A stretch of DNA of 64,000 nucleotides. Origin: a bacterium. GTDB lineage: Bacteria; Auribacterota; UBA3054. The position numbers and the translations under genes were made by a program. Shown piece by piece: positions 25,737 to 34,394 of this stretch (position 1 is its first letter; each line of letters starts with the position of its first letter). The stretch covers positions 176,197 to 240,196 of the forward strand of contig JAFZXZ010000016.1 in NCBI GenBank assembly GCA_017616555.1, written 5' to 3'. The notes below the pieces were generated by a model. That model worked only from the letters and a program-made list of their open reading frames with translations, was not told the origin of the DNA and did no database searches.

Positions 25737-25830
25737 AAGGGAAGCCTATGTCCCTCGCTCACGGACTACGCACGCATTGCTAACATTGGCGTCCTCCGTG
25801 AGTTCGCTTGGGGACATAGGCTTCCCTTTG
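25737..25830. repeat. Long hairpin C: diverged core, third arm sequence
   Basis: Perfect 19-bp arms (25737-25755, 25812-25830) enclose a 56-nt core in the same orientation as hairpin A. The core shares CTCACGGACTACGC and GCGTCCTCCGTGAGTTC with A, with changes in the middle. A T-A pair next to the inner stem in A is a C-G pair here, a compensated change. GCAAAGTGCGGCG, the outer arm sequence of A, also occurs just left of this hairpin (25714-25726) without a partner. The rest of the 395-bp gap 25456-25850 holds the promoter and leader of the 1945-aa gene; nothing else was recognised. Confidence 0.85.
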
Positions 25831-25850
25831 AGTTTTCGCAAAACCCGGAA

Positions 25851-26768
25851 CTACTTATTCCTGGCGTTGCGGGCTGGATCCTTCTTGTTGTTTTGGCGGG
25901 CGGGGTAAAAGTCCATCAGCGCCGTGTCGTGCTTGCCGCTGGGCCTGGGCTCGAGGAAGGAGCAGGGCGTGACGACGGCCGCGTTCCAGGCCTCGCAGCC
26001 AACGGTCACAAGCGTTCCCATGCCGCCGTCCCAAAGCGCTTTGGCCCCGGGAGCCATGGAAGCGTGCAGGCAGGCCGCAGGAACGCTGCCGCCGATGGCG
26101 CCGCCGGCCGTCAGGAAACTGCCGCCTATGCAGCCTACGCAGCCTCCGGCCAGCATAGTCTGGAAGAGTCCGCCTAAGCCGCCTATCGTTACGCTGCCCA
26201 CTCCGCACATGGGGTACCAGACGGAAGCGCCAAGTATCCCGAGCCCCGCGAGCGGCGGGGTAAGCCAGCCGCCCAGAGATTTGCCGAGGTTGTCGCTGAC
26301 GAAGCGGCCGCAGCTTGAATAAGCTTCCGGCATGTCATCAAAAATAAATTCGCCGGCAGTCACAAAACTATCCTTCACCGTGTTCCCGGCTCCCCAGAGA
26401 TTTTCCCTGGCCTTGGTGGGAAAATAAACGAGCGCGTAGTTGGTGATGGTCGTGTTGGCAAAACGGCAGGCGCTAGGCACCATGGAAAAACAGTTGGAGT
26501 ACCAATCCGAACTGAAGTACTTGGGAAGGTCGTTGGTTATGACATTACTGAACCCCATCCTGATAGTGTCGGTCGCGCCCACAAAGCCCGGGGCGAAGAC
26601 GACGTCGTAAGTGTTGGACTCGGAATCCCAGACGTAGCCGTACATCACATAGTCGAAATGCTGGCCGGGAGAAAGGAAGATCCCTTTGTCGCTTTTGGGA
26701 GCGTGTCTGGCGAAAGAGCTAAGCGTGAAACAAAAAGAAAGGAAAAAAAGAGTAAAGAGTTTTTTCAT
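25851..26768 (-). CDS. Unrecognised exported glycine-rich protein
   Basis: I do not recognise this 305-residue protein. It has a clear signal peptide (MKKLFTLFFLSFCFTLSSFA). An N-terminal half of mixed composition has aromatic-rich segments (DYVMYGYVWD). At about 185-255 is a long glycine/alanine/cysteine-rich hydrophobic stretch (for example GGLGGLFQTMLAGGCVGCIG) that could form two or three membrane segments or a glycine-zipper pore. The tail is short and basic. The start at 26768 is chosen for its AAGGAGG ribosome site and signal peptide; an upstream in-frame ATG lacks both. Hairpin C follows directly after the stop. Confidence 0.7.
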   Translation of the reverse strand: MKKLFTLFFLSFCFTLSSFARHAPKSDKGIFLSPGQHFDYVMYGYVWDSESNTYDVVFAPGFVGATDTIRMGFSNVITNDLPKYFSSDWYSNCFSMVPSACRFANTTITNYALVYFPTKARENLWGAGNTVKDSFVTAGEFIFDDMPEAYSSCGRFVSDNLGKSLGGWLTPPLAGLGILGASVWYPMCGVGSVTIGGLGGLFQTMLAGGCVGCIGGSFLTAGGAIGGSVPAACLHASMAPGAKALWDGGMGTLVTVGCEAWNAAVVTPCSFLEPRPSGKHDTALMDFYPARQNNKKDPARNARNK

Positions 26769-26818
26769 AGTTACCTCCTTATATAGTAGTAGGCAGAAAT
26801 CTGATTCCGCTTTCGCGA

Positions 26819-27019
26819 TCAATTGGACTTGCTGATGATGTAGTTCAGGGCGAAGGCGCCGGAGACCTGATTGTCGGCGCTGAACTTCGTGTACCTGATG
26901 CCGCAGTGCGGATCAGGGCTCACGCTGGAGAGCGCTCTGAACACATTGTAGGTGAAGAAAGTCAGCGCTACGAAGGCAATGATAGCGGAAGCGATAACGA
27001 TCATTTGACTTTTTTTCAT
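26819..27019 (-). CDS. Small single-span membrane protein
   Basis: This 66-residue protein has one hydrophobic helix at about 5-28 (IVIASAIIAFVALTFFTYNV) and a short polar C-terminal half. A strong ribosome site (AAGGAGG) precedes the ATG. It lies 50 bases before the exported glycine-rich protein on the same strand and is probably co-transcribed with it. The family is not recognised. The two may act together at the envelope, but that is only suggested by their pairing. Confidence 0.65.
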   Translation of the reverse strand: MKKSQMIVIASAIIAFVALTFFTYNVFRALSSVSPDPHCGIRYTKFSADNQVSGAFALNYIISKSN

Positions 27020-27071
27020 AACATCCTCCTTGATTGGTTTGAGACGTTTTCATTTTGTTCACCACCATTAT

Positions 27072-27102
27072 ATCATAAACTGGTAAATAATTTACAAGTC
27101 AA
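27072..27102 (-). promoter_or_regulatory. Possible promoter for the 27019-25851 gene pair
   Basis: In an AT-rich gap the minus strand reads TTGACT (27102-27097), 19 bases, TATGAT (27077-27072), followed closely by a TATAAT. The -35 is good but the spacing is 2 bases longer than ideal. Confidence 0.4.
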
Positions 27103-27163
27103 CTATTTTGTGGTAAACAATACCCTTGCAGCTTTTGAGTATAAATAATTTAAACAAAATTAG

Positions 27164-28351
27164 TTAAGCCTTGGAATAGGCTTCCAGAAGGCGGGGCTCG
27201 CCGTCCCCTTCCCAGGCCAATTCCTGGCTTCTCGCTAAAGATTTTTGGCTTAAGCTTTCCCTTAAAGCCTGGTCGTTGTAAAGTTTCAATATACCTTCCG
27301 CCAACGCTTCGGGCTTGCTCGGTTCAACGTAGAGCGCGGCGTCTTTGCAAGTGGCGCGGTGCTCTTTGAGATCGAACATGACTTGCGGCAAGCCGGCCGC
27401 CATGTAGTCAATGGTTTTCAGCATCGTGGAGTTGTCGTTCATCGGCGTCTTGGGATCGGGAGTCACGCCGATGTCGCTCTTTAAAAGTATTTCCTTTGCT
27501 CTTGTTTTTTGGACGAAGCCAAGAAATTCCGTTTCTTTTTCTATACCGAGTTTTTTGCTGAGCGCTTTCAAGTTCTCGAATTCCGGACCGTCGCCCAGAA
27601 GTTTCAGAGAGACGTTCGTTTGCTTTTCCTTCAGGAGAGCCAGCGCTTTCAAAAGAATGTCAACACCGTCCTGGCGCGCCATCACTCCGATGTAAACGAG
27701 TTTTAGATCCTTCGAATCTGCCGCTTCTCTGTTTTGAATCAGCTCTCCCCTTCTCAGCCCGGAACGCACCACGAAACTTTTATCCCGTGCGAGGCCGTCC
27801 CTTGAAAACTCTATGCTTTGGTAGGAAGCGTTGGTGGCAAGGACAAGGTCGGCGCTCTGCACGGACTTCCTTTCGAAATGCAGAAGAAGCTTGTAAAGGA
27901 TCTTGAAGAAAAATCCGAGCTCTTCGTAGGAAGCGGCGTTTCTTTTGGCGAGGATCAGTTCCGGAGAGAGATCGTGATGGTCAAAAATTAGTTTCGCGCC
28001 TTTCTTTTTATAAGGCTTGGCCAAAAGGTAGAGAAGATCCGGCGGGTCGCAGACATGGATCGTTTGGAAAGGCTTCTTCGCATAGACCTTCTTCAATATC
28101 GCCCGTTCTTTCAGCAGCGCCTCAGCGTATTCCCGTGCGTAGCCGAGCCAGCTCTTGGCCTGATAAAGCTTGTGCCTAATCATGATGACGCCGTCATGAC
28201 GATAGACGCCCGCGGACGCGCGATCGTCGGAGGGCGAAACGACCGTCACCTCGTAGCCGTTGCTTTTCAGCGTTGTGGCTATGAGCCAGACCCTGTGGTC
28301 CCTGGGGACCGGAAGGTTTTCGACCACTATGACTGCGTGAGGCTTCGTCAT
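27164..28351 (-). CDS. GT4-family glycosyltransferase
   Basis: This is a 395-residue retaining glycosyltransferase with the GT-B fold. The N-terminal domain has VVENLPVPRDHRVWLIATTL and later VCDPPDLLYLLA and DHHDLSPEL. The C-terminal donor domain has LVYIGVMARQDGVDILLKAL, LKLLGDGPEFENLK and DIGVTPDPKTPMNDNSTMLK, where the catalytic Glu region is modified to a Pro/Asn-rich loop. It overlaps the upstream heparinase-like gene by four bases and ends the polysaccharide run. It probably adds one sugar to a surface glycan; donor and acceptor are unknown. Confidence 0.88.
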   Translation of the reverse strand: MTKPHAVIVVENLPVPRDHRVWLIATTLKSNGYEVTVVSPSDDRASAGVYRHDGVIMIRHKLYQAKSWLGYAREYAEALLKERAILKKVYAKKPFQTIHVCDPPDLLYLLAKPYKKKGAKLIFDHHDLSPELILAKRNAASYEELGFFFKILYKLLLHFERKSVQSADLVLATNASYQSIEFSRDGLARDKSFVVRSGLRRGELIQNREAADSKDLKLVYIGVMARQDGVDILLKALALLKEKQTNVSLKLLGDGPEFENLKALSKKLGIEKETEFLGFVQKTRAKEILLKSDIGVTPDPKTPMNDNSTMLKTIDYMAAGLPQVMFDLKEHRATCKDAALYVEPSKPEALAEGILKLYNDQALRESLSQKSLARSQELAWEGDGEPRLLEAYSKA

Positions 28352-30276
28352 TTAAGGTTTCTGATCTTGAAGCTGCTGATCAAAGCGTCCTGGCCGATAC
28401 AGTTCGTTTCGGTCATTATGACGCTTATGGGTTCGCGCTTGCCCAGGTGAGCGGAACGGAAGCCCAGGGGAAGATGCTCGTCCCCGATTATGAGCCTTAC
28501 GGAACGCACGTCGAAAAATTCCACCTCAATTTCAAAAGACGGACCCTTGACAAGAACTTCCTTGGCGCTTTTCTGGACCGCTTCGCAAAGCGGCGAAAGA
28601 TGGAAATACTGCCTGGCGGTCACGCCGTCGCAGCCTAAAGTCTCATCCTTCAGCGTAAGTTTTCCTTCTTCGGTCTCGAAGACCAGCGTTCTTCTGTGCG
28701 TGAGGCCGAACCTATTCTTGTAACCGTAGTGCCTGGCGGAAAGATCGAATCCCGTTTCCGTCATCTTGTCGCTCTCTATCTCCACGCGGTATTTGTTCTT
28801 CCACATAAAGGGGCCGAGGCTTCTGCTCTGGCTCTCGTTTTCCGCTGTCAAAGTGTTGTGGGCGAATGTCGAGCGGAAATACTCCCGCCACTTTCTCTGC
28901 TGGTGATAGTTGCCCGTGCCGGGGTCTATGAAGACCGGCGTTCCGTTAACGCTCATGGTAAAGGAAAGCGCGTCGGCGTGGCCGTGGGCGGCCAAAGGTC
29001 CGTAGCCCAAAGGCCCGGTCATGAAAAAGAATTCGACCGGGGCGCCGTCTTTGGTTTTTCCTTTCCAGAACATGCCCACGTCTTTGCTGAAGTGGACGCG
29101 GTCCTCGGTCTGGACGACGGGCGCGGTCTTCAAGGCATACCATTGGTAGTCTTCGCCTATCTCATTGCTTTCCTGCGCAGAGTCGGAGGAAAGCGCCAAA
29201 GCAAGCTTTGTCACATTCTCGTAATAGGCGCCATCTCTGGGTATGAGCCCGGTAGCCACGGCTTCGTCGCTGTCGCCGTATTCGCCGCAGAGCGTCATCA
29301 TCCCGTTGGCTCTCGCCATAAATTGAGCGGCCGCGTTTAACGTTTCTTTGGCCTTGGCCAGGAATTCTTGGGAAAGGCAGGCGGCGGTGCAGAGCAGTTC
29401 CAGGGAGAAAGCCTGGTAAGAGTAGGCTTCCTCAAGGTTCACGCCCTTAGTTGAGAACTGCGCTTTCGCCTCTTTTAGAAGTTCGTCCTCCCAATTTTCC
29501 TTTTCCTTGGCGAAAAGCACGGGGAAGGTTTTCTTCGCGGCTATAAGCGCCGTAAGTTCTGCCAGCGTATGGTTGTTGGCGCTGCTAAAACGCGAGCGGT
29601 TGAATTTCACGTGTTCAAAGTGCTGCTTGACCACCGTCATAAAGGAAAGCGCGAAAGCTTCCGTAAAACAGCTTGGAAGCTTGGTGGCAAGCAGACGGTA
29701 AACATGACACCAAACGAGCAGGCGCATGGCGACTTCCATCGCGGTCACCCATGGGAGCCCGTAAGGATAGGCGCACTCCCTCATGAAACTGTTGAGCTGG
29801 GATATAATCTCTTCGGCATACTTTTCATCTTCCGTCACGGCGTAGGCCTTCGCCAGATCGATAAGATGATAATGGCGGTTCAAAAACCAGATGCGCATTA
29901 TGGAAATCTCGTCCCCGAGGTCGCGGTAATTCATTTCCAGGAAATCTTTCCTCGGAGACTGCTTGCCGTTTACAGGATCTTTCAGCCAGGATATGGTTCC
30001 AGGCAGCGTTATCTTGTCGCCGAAAAACTCGAATTCATGCCTGAGCGCCGCCTCACCCTTCGAAACGACTTCCTCCCTGATCTTCTGGGAGACCTTGGGC
30101 TTCGCGCCGAGAGTTGGCGCGCTTTTTTTCATTTCGCTGCTGGCCGTGTCAAGAGGTATCTGGCGCATCTTCGAAAGGTCGGGCTGATTGACCAGAAGAT
30201 CCAGCCTCCAGATGGTCTCTTTGAGAGACATCTTCGAAAGACGGTCAAGATACCAGGAGAGTTTTTTCCTATCCAT
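28348..30276 (-). CDS. Heparinase II/III-like protein
   Basis: This 642-residue protein has an N-terminal alpha-alpha toroid (about 90-370, alginate-lyase-like). The C-terminal beta-sandwich carries the family signature AAHGHADALSFTMSVNG followed by FIDPGTGNY (about 430-460). The His in GHADALS is the conserved metal/catalytic site of PL12/PL15/PL21-type enzymes. There is no signal peptide, so it is likely cytoplasmic. Such proteins, lodged between glycosyltransferase and ligase genes, are common in exopolysaccharide loci and may edit uronic acid-containing glycans. Activity cannot be settled from sequence. It overlaps neighbours on both sides. Confidence 0.85.
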   Translation of the reverse strand: MDRKKLSWYLDRLSKMSLKETIWRLDLLVNQPDLSKMRQIPLDTASSEMKKSAPTLGAKPKVSQKIREEVVSKGEAALRHEFEFFGDKITLPGTISWLKDPVNGKQSPRKDFLEMNYRDLGDEISIMRIWFLNRHYHLIDLAKAYAVTEDEKYAEEIISQLNSFMRECAYPYGLPWVTAMEVAMRLLVWCHVYRLLATKLPSCFTEAFALSFMTVVKQHFEHVKFNRSRFSSANNHTLAELTALIAAKKTFPVLFAKEKENWEDELLKEAKAQFSTKGVNLEEAYSYQAFSLELLCTAACLSQEFLAKAKETLNAAAQFMARANGMMTLCGEYGDSDEAVATGLIPRDGAYYENVTKLALALSSDSAQESNEIGEDYQWYALKTAPVVQTEDRVHFSKDVGMFWKGKTKDGAPVEFFFMTGPLGYGPLAAHGHADALSFTMSVNGTPVFIDPGTGNYHQQRKWREYFRSTFAHNTLTAENESQSRSLGPFMWKNKYRVEIESDKMTETGFDLSARHYGYKNRFGLTHRRTLVFETEEGKLTLKDETLGCDGVTARQYFHLSPLCEAVQKSAKEVLVKGPSFEIEVEFFDVRSVRLIIGDEHLPLGFRSAHLGKREPISVIMTETNCIGQDALISSFKIRNLK

Positions 30277-31588
30277 GATTTTCCTTGGCTATTTTGGAGA
30301 TCACCGCCCGGAATTTTCCCCTGGCCGTGCGGGGCAGAAACGAGCGGTAAGTGAACTGTAACGCTATGTCGGCGGAAGTCCTTTCCGTGAATTTCGCGCG
30401 TATGATTTTTTCATAAGATTGTTCATAGTGGACGTCCGGGACGATCACTATCTCGGTGTGATAAAGATCGTGCTGGATGATCTGGGCCGCAACGATGTGC
30501 GGGACCGCTTTGAAGACGTGGTCAAGGCGGCCGATCTTTCTTCCGTCCGGCAGATGGAAGAGATCGTCCTCGCGGCCTATGATCTGGCGGCAGCCCGGTC
30601 CCATGGCACCGCATTCGCAGCGGTCTTTCCAGCCGAAGGGGCCGATGGCGATATCTCCCGTCTGGTAGCGGATGAGCGGCTGGGCGTCGTTGATGAAGCT
30701 CGTGGCCACGATCTCGTAGCGGTCGTCGCCAAGAGGAGCGTATTCCGTAAAGCCGTAGCTCGTGTCCTCGTGATAGCAGCCGGCCTGGCAGGTCGTCATC
30801 CAGCAAACTCTTTCCGCCATGCCGTACTGGACGTGCACCGGGCCGATGAATTCGCTGATAAGGTCTATCTGCTCCTGGTTCACCGTTTCTGAAGCCAAAA
30901 AGACCGCCTTCATTCCGAAAGGCCGCAATCCTTTGCGCCAGATGTATTCCGCCAGAATGTAAGCCGAGCTCGGGTAAGCGCTCATAAAAATGCTGCCCGA
31001 GGAGCGGATCGTGTCGATGTACCAGGGGAGCGTAACGTCCGACATATGGTAAGAAGATAGCACCCACCTGCGGCCGATGAAATCGTGCACGCCGAAAGGC
31101 GGCGTTTCGCGCTCCTGCGGGACGACGAGATCGCCTCTTAAAACGATCATCGGCCAGCCCGGGCGCCAGCCCGCCTGGCAGTACCAAGAAAAGAAGCCCG
31201 CTTCCTCCCTCGCGATGGAGCGAAGGCTGCGCCTCAATTGCAGGGGCGTTCCCGTCGTTCCGCTGGTGTGGGCGGCCACCGTCATCTTTTCCCCCGTCAG
31301 GAAAAGTTCAGGGCGCGCCCTTAAGGCTTCCTTTTCCAGATACGGCAGAGTCTTCAGGAAATCGATAGCGTTATGATTGGCCTTGAAATTCGAGAGCATG
31401 TCGCGGTAATAGACGCTTTTCTTAGCGACCGTAAGAGTGTGGGCTAATTTCGAGATCTGCTCCACATGCCTGGTCTCCGTATCCAGATCGCGCCACTCCG
31501 CCAGTTCGTTGACCTGACGGTGGAACTCCGGATTGCGTTTGCCAAAAAGACGCCAGAGCATCTTAAGGTTGTAGGAAAGCGTTCCCAT
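30269..31588 (-). CDS. CapK/PaaK-like adenylate-forming ligase
   Basis: A 439-residue member of the phenylacetate-CoA ligase-like family. The ATP loop HTSGTTGTPLQLRRS is at about 108-122, YGMAERV is at the usual substrate/adenylate motif, and RYQTGDIA with IGREDDLFHLPDGRKI is in the C-terminal domain. A zinc-binding-like CECGAMGPGC segment precedes the latter. Relatives named CapK occur in capsule and O-antigen loci, where they are thought to attach acyl or amino acid groups. The neighbourhood (heparinase-like protein, GT4, SIS isomerase) supports a glycan role rather than phenylacetate breakdown. The substrate is unknown. Confidence 0.85.
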   Translation of the reverse strand: MGTLSYNLKMLWRLFGKRNPEFHRQVNELAEWRDLDTETRHVEQISKLAHTLTVAKKSVYYRDMLSNFKANHNAIDFLKTLPYLEKEALRARPELFLTGEKMTVAAHTSGTTGTPLQLRRSLRSIAREEAGFFSWYCQAGWRPGWPMIVLRGDLVVPQERETPPFGVHDFIGRRWVLSSYHMSDVTLPWYIDTIRSSGSIFMSAYPSSAYILAEYIWRKGLRPFGMKAVFLASETVNQEQIDLISEFIGPVHVQYGMAERVCWMTTCQAGCYHEDTSYGFTEYAPLGDDRYEIVATSFINDAQPLIRYQTGDIAIGPFGWKDRCECGAMGPGCRQIIGREDDLFHLPDGRKIGRLDHVFKAVPHIVAAQIIQHDLYHTEIVIVPDVHYEQSYEKIIRAKFTERTSADIALQFTYRSFLPRTARGKFRAVISKIAKENHG

Positions 31589-31591
31589 GAT

Positions 31592-32221
31592 CTATTCCGC
31601 GAAATTCTCTTTTTCCACAAATTGGCAGAGGTAGTGGTAGATCGGCAGATGGTATTCCTGTATTTCCGGCGTGGAATTTGAGGGAGCCTTTATGACGATG
31701 TCGCAAAGGGAAGCCATTTCTCCCCCGCCCTGCCCTGTCAGACCGATAACAGTCACGCCTTTGGCCTTGGCTGATAGGATCGCGTAGATCACGTTCTTGG
31801 AATTGCCGGAAGTAGATATGGCGATAAGCGCGTCATGAGCCTTTCCCAATCCGTAGATCTGCTGGGCGAAAACAAGTTCCGGCGCCACGTCGTTGGCAAA
31901 AGCCGTGCCCAAGCCTACGGAATTGACCAGCGAGACGGCCGGGATCGCGCCCTGGAGGTTGCAGGCGAGATAGTCGCCCTTCTCTCCGTAGGCGGAAAGG
32001 CGCATCTTTTCTTCGTCAGACAACGTCCTTTTCTTGAGGAAGCCTTTCATTAGTTCGCCGACGATGTGCTCGCAGTCCGCGGCGCTGCCGCCGTTGCCGC
32101 AGCAATAGATCACACCTCCGTTTTTGAAAGTCTCATTCAAGGCCTGCGCGGCTTTCTCTATGTCGTCTTTGCAGCAGACCAGCGCCGGGTAGCGCTCGTA
32201 AAGGAAATAAGGGCTTTTCAT
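31592..32221 (-). CDS. SIS-domain sugar-phosphate isomerase, GmhA-like
   Basis: This 209-residue protein has the SIS fold: CGNGGSAADCEHIVGELMKGF (the phosphosugar-binding start), ISTSGNSKNVIYAI and VTVIGLTGQGGGEM. This is the pattern of sedoheptulose 7-phosphate isomerase (GmhA), which starts ADP-heptose synthesis for LPS core or S-layer glycans; DiaA is a related alternative. The GmhA insertion after the first motif is extended (KKRTLSDEEKMRL). It overlaps the pseudouridine synthase gene start region by four bases. No other heptose genes are present in the window, so the assignment stays general. Confidence 0.85.
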   Translation of the reverse strand: MKSPYFLYERYPALVCCKDDIEKAAQALNETFKNGGVIYCCGNGGSAADCEHIVGELMKGFLKKRTLSDEEKMRLSAYGEKGDYLACNLQGAIPAVSLVNSVGLGTAFANDVAPELVFAQQIYGLGKAHDALIAISTSGNSKNVIYAILSAKAKGVTVIGLTGQGGGEMASLCDIVIKAPSNSTPEIQEYHLPIYHYLCQFVEKENFAE

Positions 32222-33513
32222 GACCTACCTCTCTTTTTTCCTGTGAAACCTGATCTTCCGGGAGATGCGGGACGATGGCCGCCCCTGCCCTTGCCGAAGG
32301 AAGTTTTCTTCTCCGGACGGGAGAACCTTTTGCCGCCGCCGCTGCCTTTCCTGCCTCCGATATCCCTGGCCGGTTTTCCCATGCCGTAGCGCTCTTCGTA
32401 GCCGCCGTACTCTTTCTTTTTCGGATATACTTTGTCCTTCATGGCGTTCCTGGCTCTGGCCGGACGCTTGAAGCCGGGCTTCCTTTCGAAGCGCTTCTCC
32501 CCGTCCCCTTCTTCTCTTTCCTTGGGAAGTATGGCGATTTCGGACTCCAGCTCTTCTTTTCTTACGGTGCGGCGCTCACCTTTCTTTTTGCGGTTTGCGA
32601 AAGCTCCGCGGTAATTCTTTTCTTCCGTTTCCGTTCCGGGGAAGAAGGAAACTTTTTCCTCTCCCTCTTCGAACATGTCTGAAGAATAATCCTCCCTGGG
32701 TTCCTCTTTCGCTTTGGGCTTTTCAATCTTCGCGAAGGCGCTCAAAACGATCTGCGGCTCTTTCCTCGGGCTCTTGCGGTTCGCGGCTTTCAGAGCCTCA
32801 GCGTGGCGGACTAGCCCGGCGCGCTGGAAAAGTTCGTATTCCTCTTCGAAATTAAGTTCCCGCCAGGCGCCAACCGGCAGCGAGCCTAAGCGGACGTTCT
32901 CGATCCTGATGCGGTCGAGCTTCGTAACTTCCGTCCCGACTTTCTTGACCATTTTGCGGATCTGACGGTTGCGGCCTTCCCTCAAAACGATTCGGAAGCG
33001 CCTGGGACCGACCTTCTTTATTTTGCAGGGGGCCGTCTGGACGCCTTCTAGTTTCACGCCGTGCGCCAGTTTTTCCAGCATGCCTTCCGTCACCGGTTCT
33101 TCGGTGTCCACCACGTATTCCTTTTCATGCAGGAATTTCGGGTGCATCAGACGGTAGGCCAGCGTTCCGTCGTTGGTCATGAGGACCAAGCCGGTGGAAT
33201 CCTTGTCGAGCCGGCCTACCGGGAAGAGCCTCTCCTCGCATTCCACGAGATCCTTTACGGTAGTTTCCCCTTTCTGAAGGCAGCTTGTCACCACGCCGTA
33301 AGGCTTGTTCAAAATTATGTAACGCAGCTTCTGCGGCGTTTCCACCACTTCGGAGTCGTATTCTACCAAGTCTTTGTCGGGATCAACTTTCGTGCCCAAG
33401 ACTTTCACAGTCTCGCCGTTGACCCTGATCTTCCCAGCGAGGATGTGCTCCTCCGCCCTGCGGCGGGAACAGATCCCGTGTTCGGAAAGATATTTTTGCA
33501 AACGCATCAACAT
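32218..33513 (-). CDS. RsuA/RluB-family pseudouridine synthase with long basic tail
   Basis: An S4 RNA-binding domain at residues 3-60 (MRLQKYLSEHGICSRRRAEE) is followed by the catalytic domain. The latter has GRLDKDSTGLVLMTNDG (catalytic Asp in RLDKD) and FRIVLREGRNRQIRKMVKKV. The enzyme isomerises a uridine in ribosomal RNA. Residues from about 240 to 431 are an extra low-complexity tail rich in Lys, Arg, Glu and Gly (KGSGGGKRFSRPEKK and similar), probably unstructured and RNA-binding. The family is normally 230-300 residues long. The start at 33513 is preferred for its AAAGGA ribosome site; an ATG two codons later is also possible. Confidence 0.9.
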   Translation of the reverse strand: MLMRLQKYLSEHGICSRRRAEEHILAGKIRVNGETVKVLGTKVDPDKDLVEYDSEVVETPQKLRYIILNKPYGVVTSCLQKGETTVKDLVECEERLFPVGRLDKDSTGLVLMTNDGTLAYRLMHPKFLHEKEYVVDTEEPVTEGMLEKLAHGVKLEGVQTAPCKIKKVGPRRFRIVLREGRNRQIRKMVKKVGTEVTKLDRIRIENVRLGSLPVGAWRELNFEEEYELFQRAGLVRHAEALKAANRKSPRKEPQIVLSAFAKIEKPKAKEEPREDYSSDMFEEGEEKVSFFPGTETEEKNYRGAFANRKKKGERRTVRKEELESEIAILPKEREEGDGEKRFERKPGFKRPARARNAMKDKVYPKKKEYGGYEERYGMGKPARDIGGRKGSGGGKRFSRPEKKTSFGKGRGGHRPASPGRSGFTGKKRGRS

Positions 33514-34394
33514 GTATGTTCCTTTAAAAAAGCGATGCCGCGCTCGATGTCCGGTCGCGACGACACATTGTAAACTTCAGTGAAGGGCAGCTCCCAGTGC
33601 CCGTAAGGGCCGAAGAGCAGCTCCGCTTTCGGCAGAAGCGCCGCCAAACGCATCAGCCATTCCTCCGGGACCTGGCGGTCCCTGGCGCCGCCGATCAGAA
33701 GGATCGGCATGTCGCCAAGATGCCTGGCCGCCCTGCCTACGTCCACTTCCTCCGCCAGCACGCCCTGAAAATGCTTCATCAGGTACAGCGTTATGAAAGT
33801 GCTCGTCCTGCTCGGCACATGGTAGAAAGCCTTGGCGTAGTGCCTCAAAACCTGTCCCAAGCTGACGAAGGGACTGTGCGCGATGATCGCCTTCACGCAG
33901 CCGCCCCTGGCGGCCGCCAAAAGCGAGACCGTCGCGCCCAGGGAAAAGCCCCAGTAGAAAATGGGACTGCCTTCCGCCAGCTGCGACTTGACGTAGTCCG
34001 TGATTATCAAAAGATCTTTCGTTTCCAGATACCCCAGGGTGCAGGCCGCCTTATCGCTGCCGCCGTGCCCTCTGAAATCGTACATCAGAAGCGAGTAGCC
34101 CTCCTCGACGTAAGGCCGGAGATACGTGAAGGCGCTGCTCTTGTTGCCGCCCAGGTTGTGGCTCGCGATAAGTACGCCCTTCTTCGATCTGGAAGGAATG
34201 TACCAGCAGGCCAATTCCACGCCGTTTTCGCCCTTTATCCTAAGGTCGCTGTAAGCGTAGCCGAAATCGCCGGGCAGACTGGAAAAGGTCTTCTTGCCAG
34301 CCTGGCGCGTGATCTTAAAGTAACACAAGATCCCGGGACCGAAAGCCCAAAGACCGCCCAAGACCAGAAGCATCACTATGATCAGCGTCAGCAT
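33507..34394 (-). CDS. Membrane-anchored alpha/beta hydrolase
   Basis: This 295-residue protein has an N-terminal membrane helix (LTLIIVMLLVLGGLWAFG), then an alpha/beta hydrolase fold. The oxyanion/HG-type segment is ASHNLGGNKSS, DFRGHGGSD follows strand 4, and the nucleophile elbow is YWGFSLGA. The acid is probably in GGARDRQVP, and the His in FGPYGHWELPF completes the triad. It resembles the BEM46/YhfT-type (ABHD13-like) hydrolases. The substrate is unknown. It overlaps the TIM-barrel gene by 7 bases and the pseudouridine synthase gene by 7. Confidence 0.86.
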   Translation of the reverse strand: MLTLIIVMLLVLGGLWAFGPGILCYFKITRQAGKKTFSSLPGDFGYAYSDLRIKGENGVELACWYIPSRSKKGVLIASHNLGGNKSSAFTYLRPYVEEGYSLLMYDFRGHGGSDKAACTLGYLETKDLLIITDYVKSQLAEGSPIFYWGFSLGATVSLLAAARGGCVKAIIAHSPFVSLGQVLRHYAKAFYHVPSRTSTFITLYLMKHFQGVLAEEVDVGRAARHLGDMPILLIGGARDRQVPEEWLMRLAALLPKAELLFGPYGHWELPFTEVYNVSSRPDIERGIAFLKEHTC

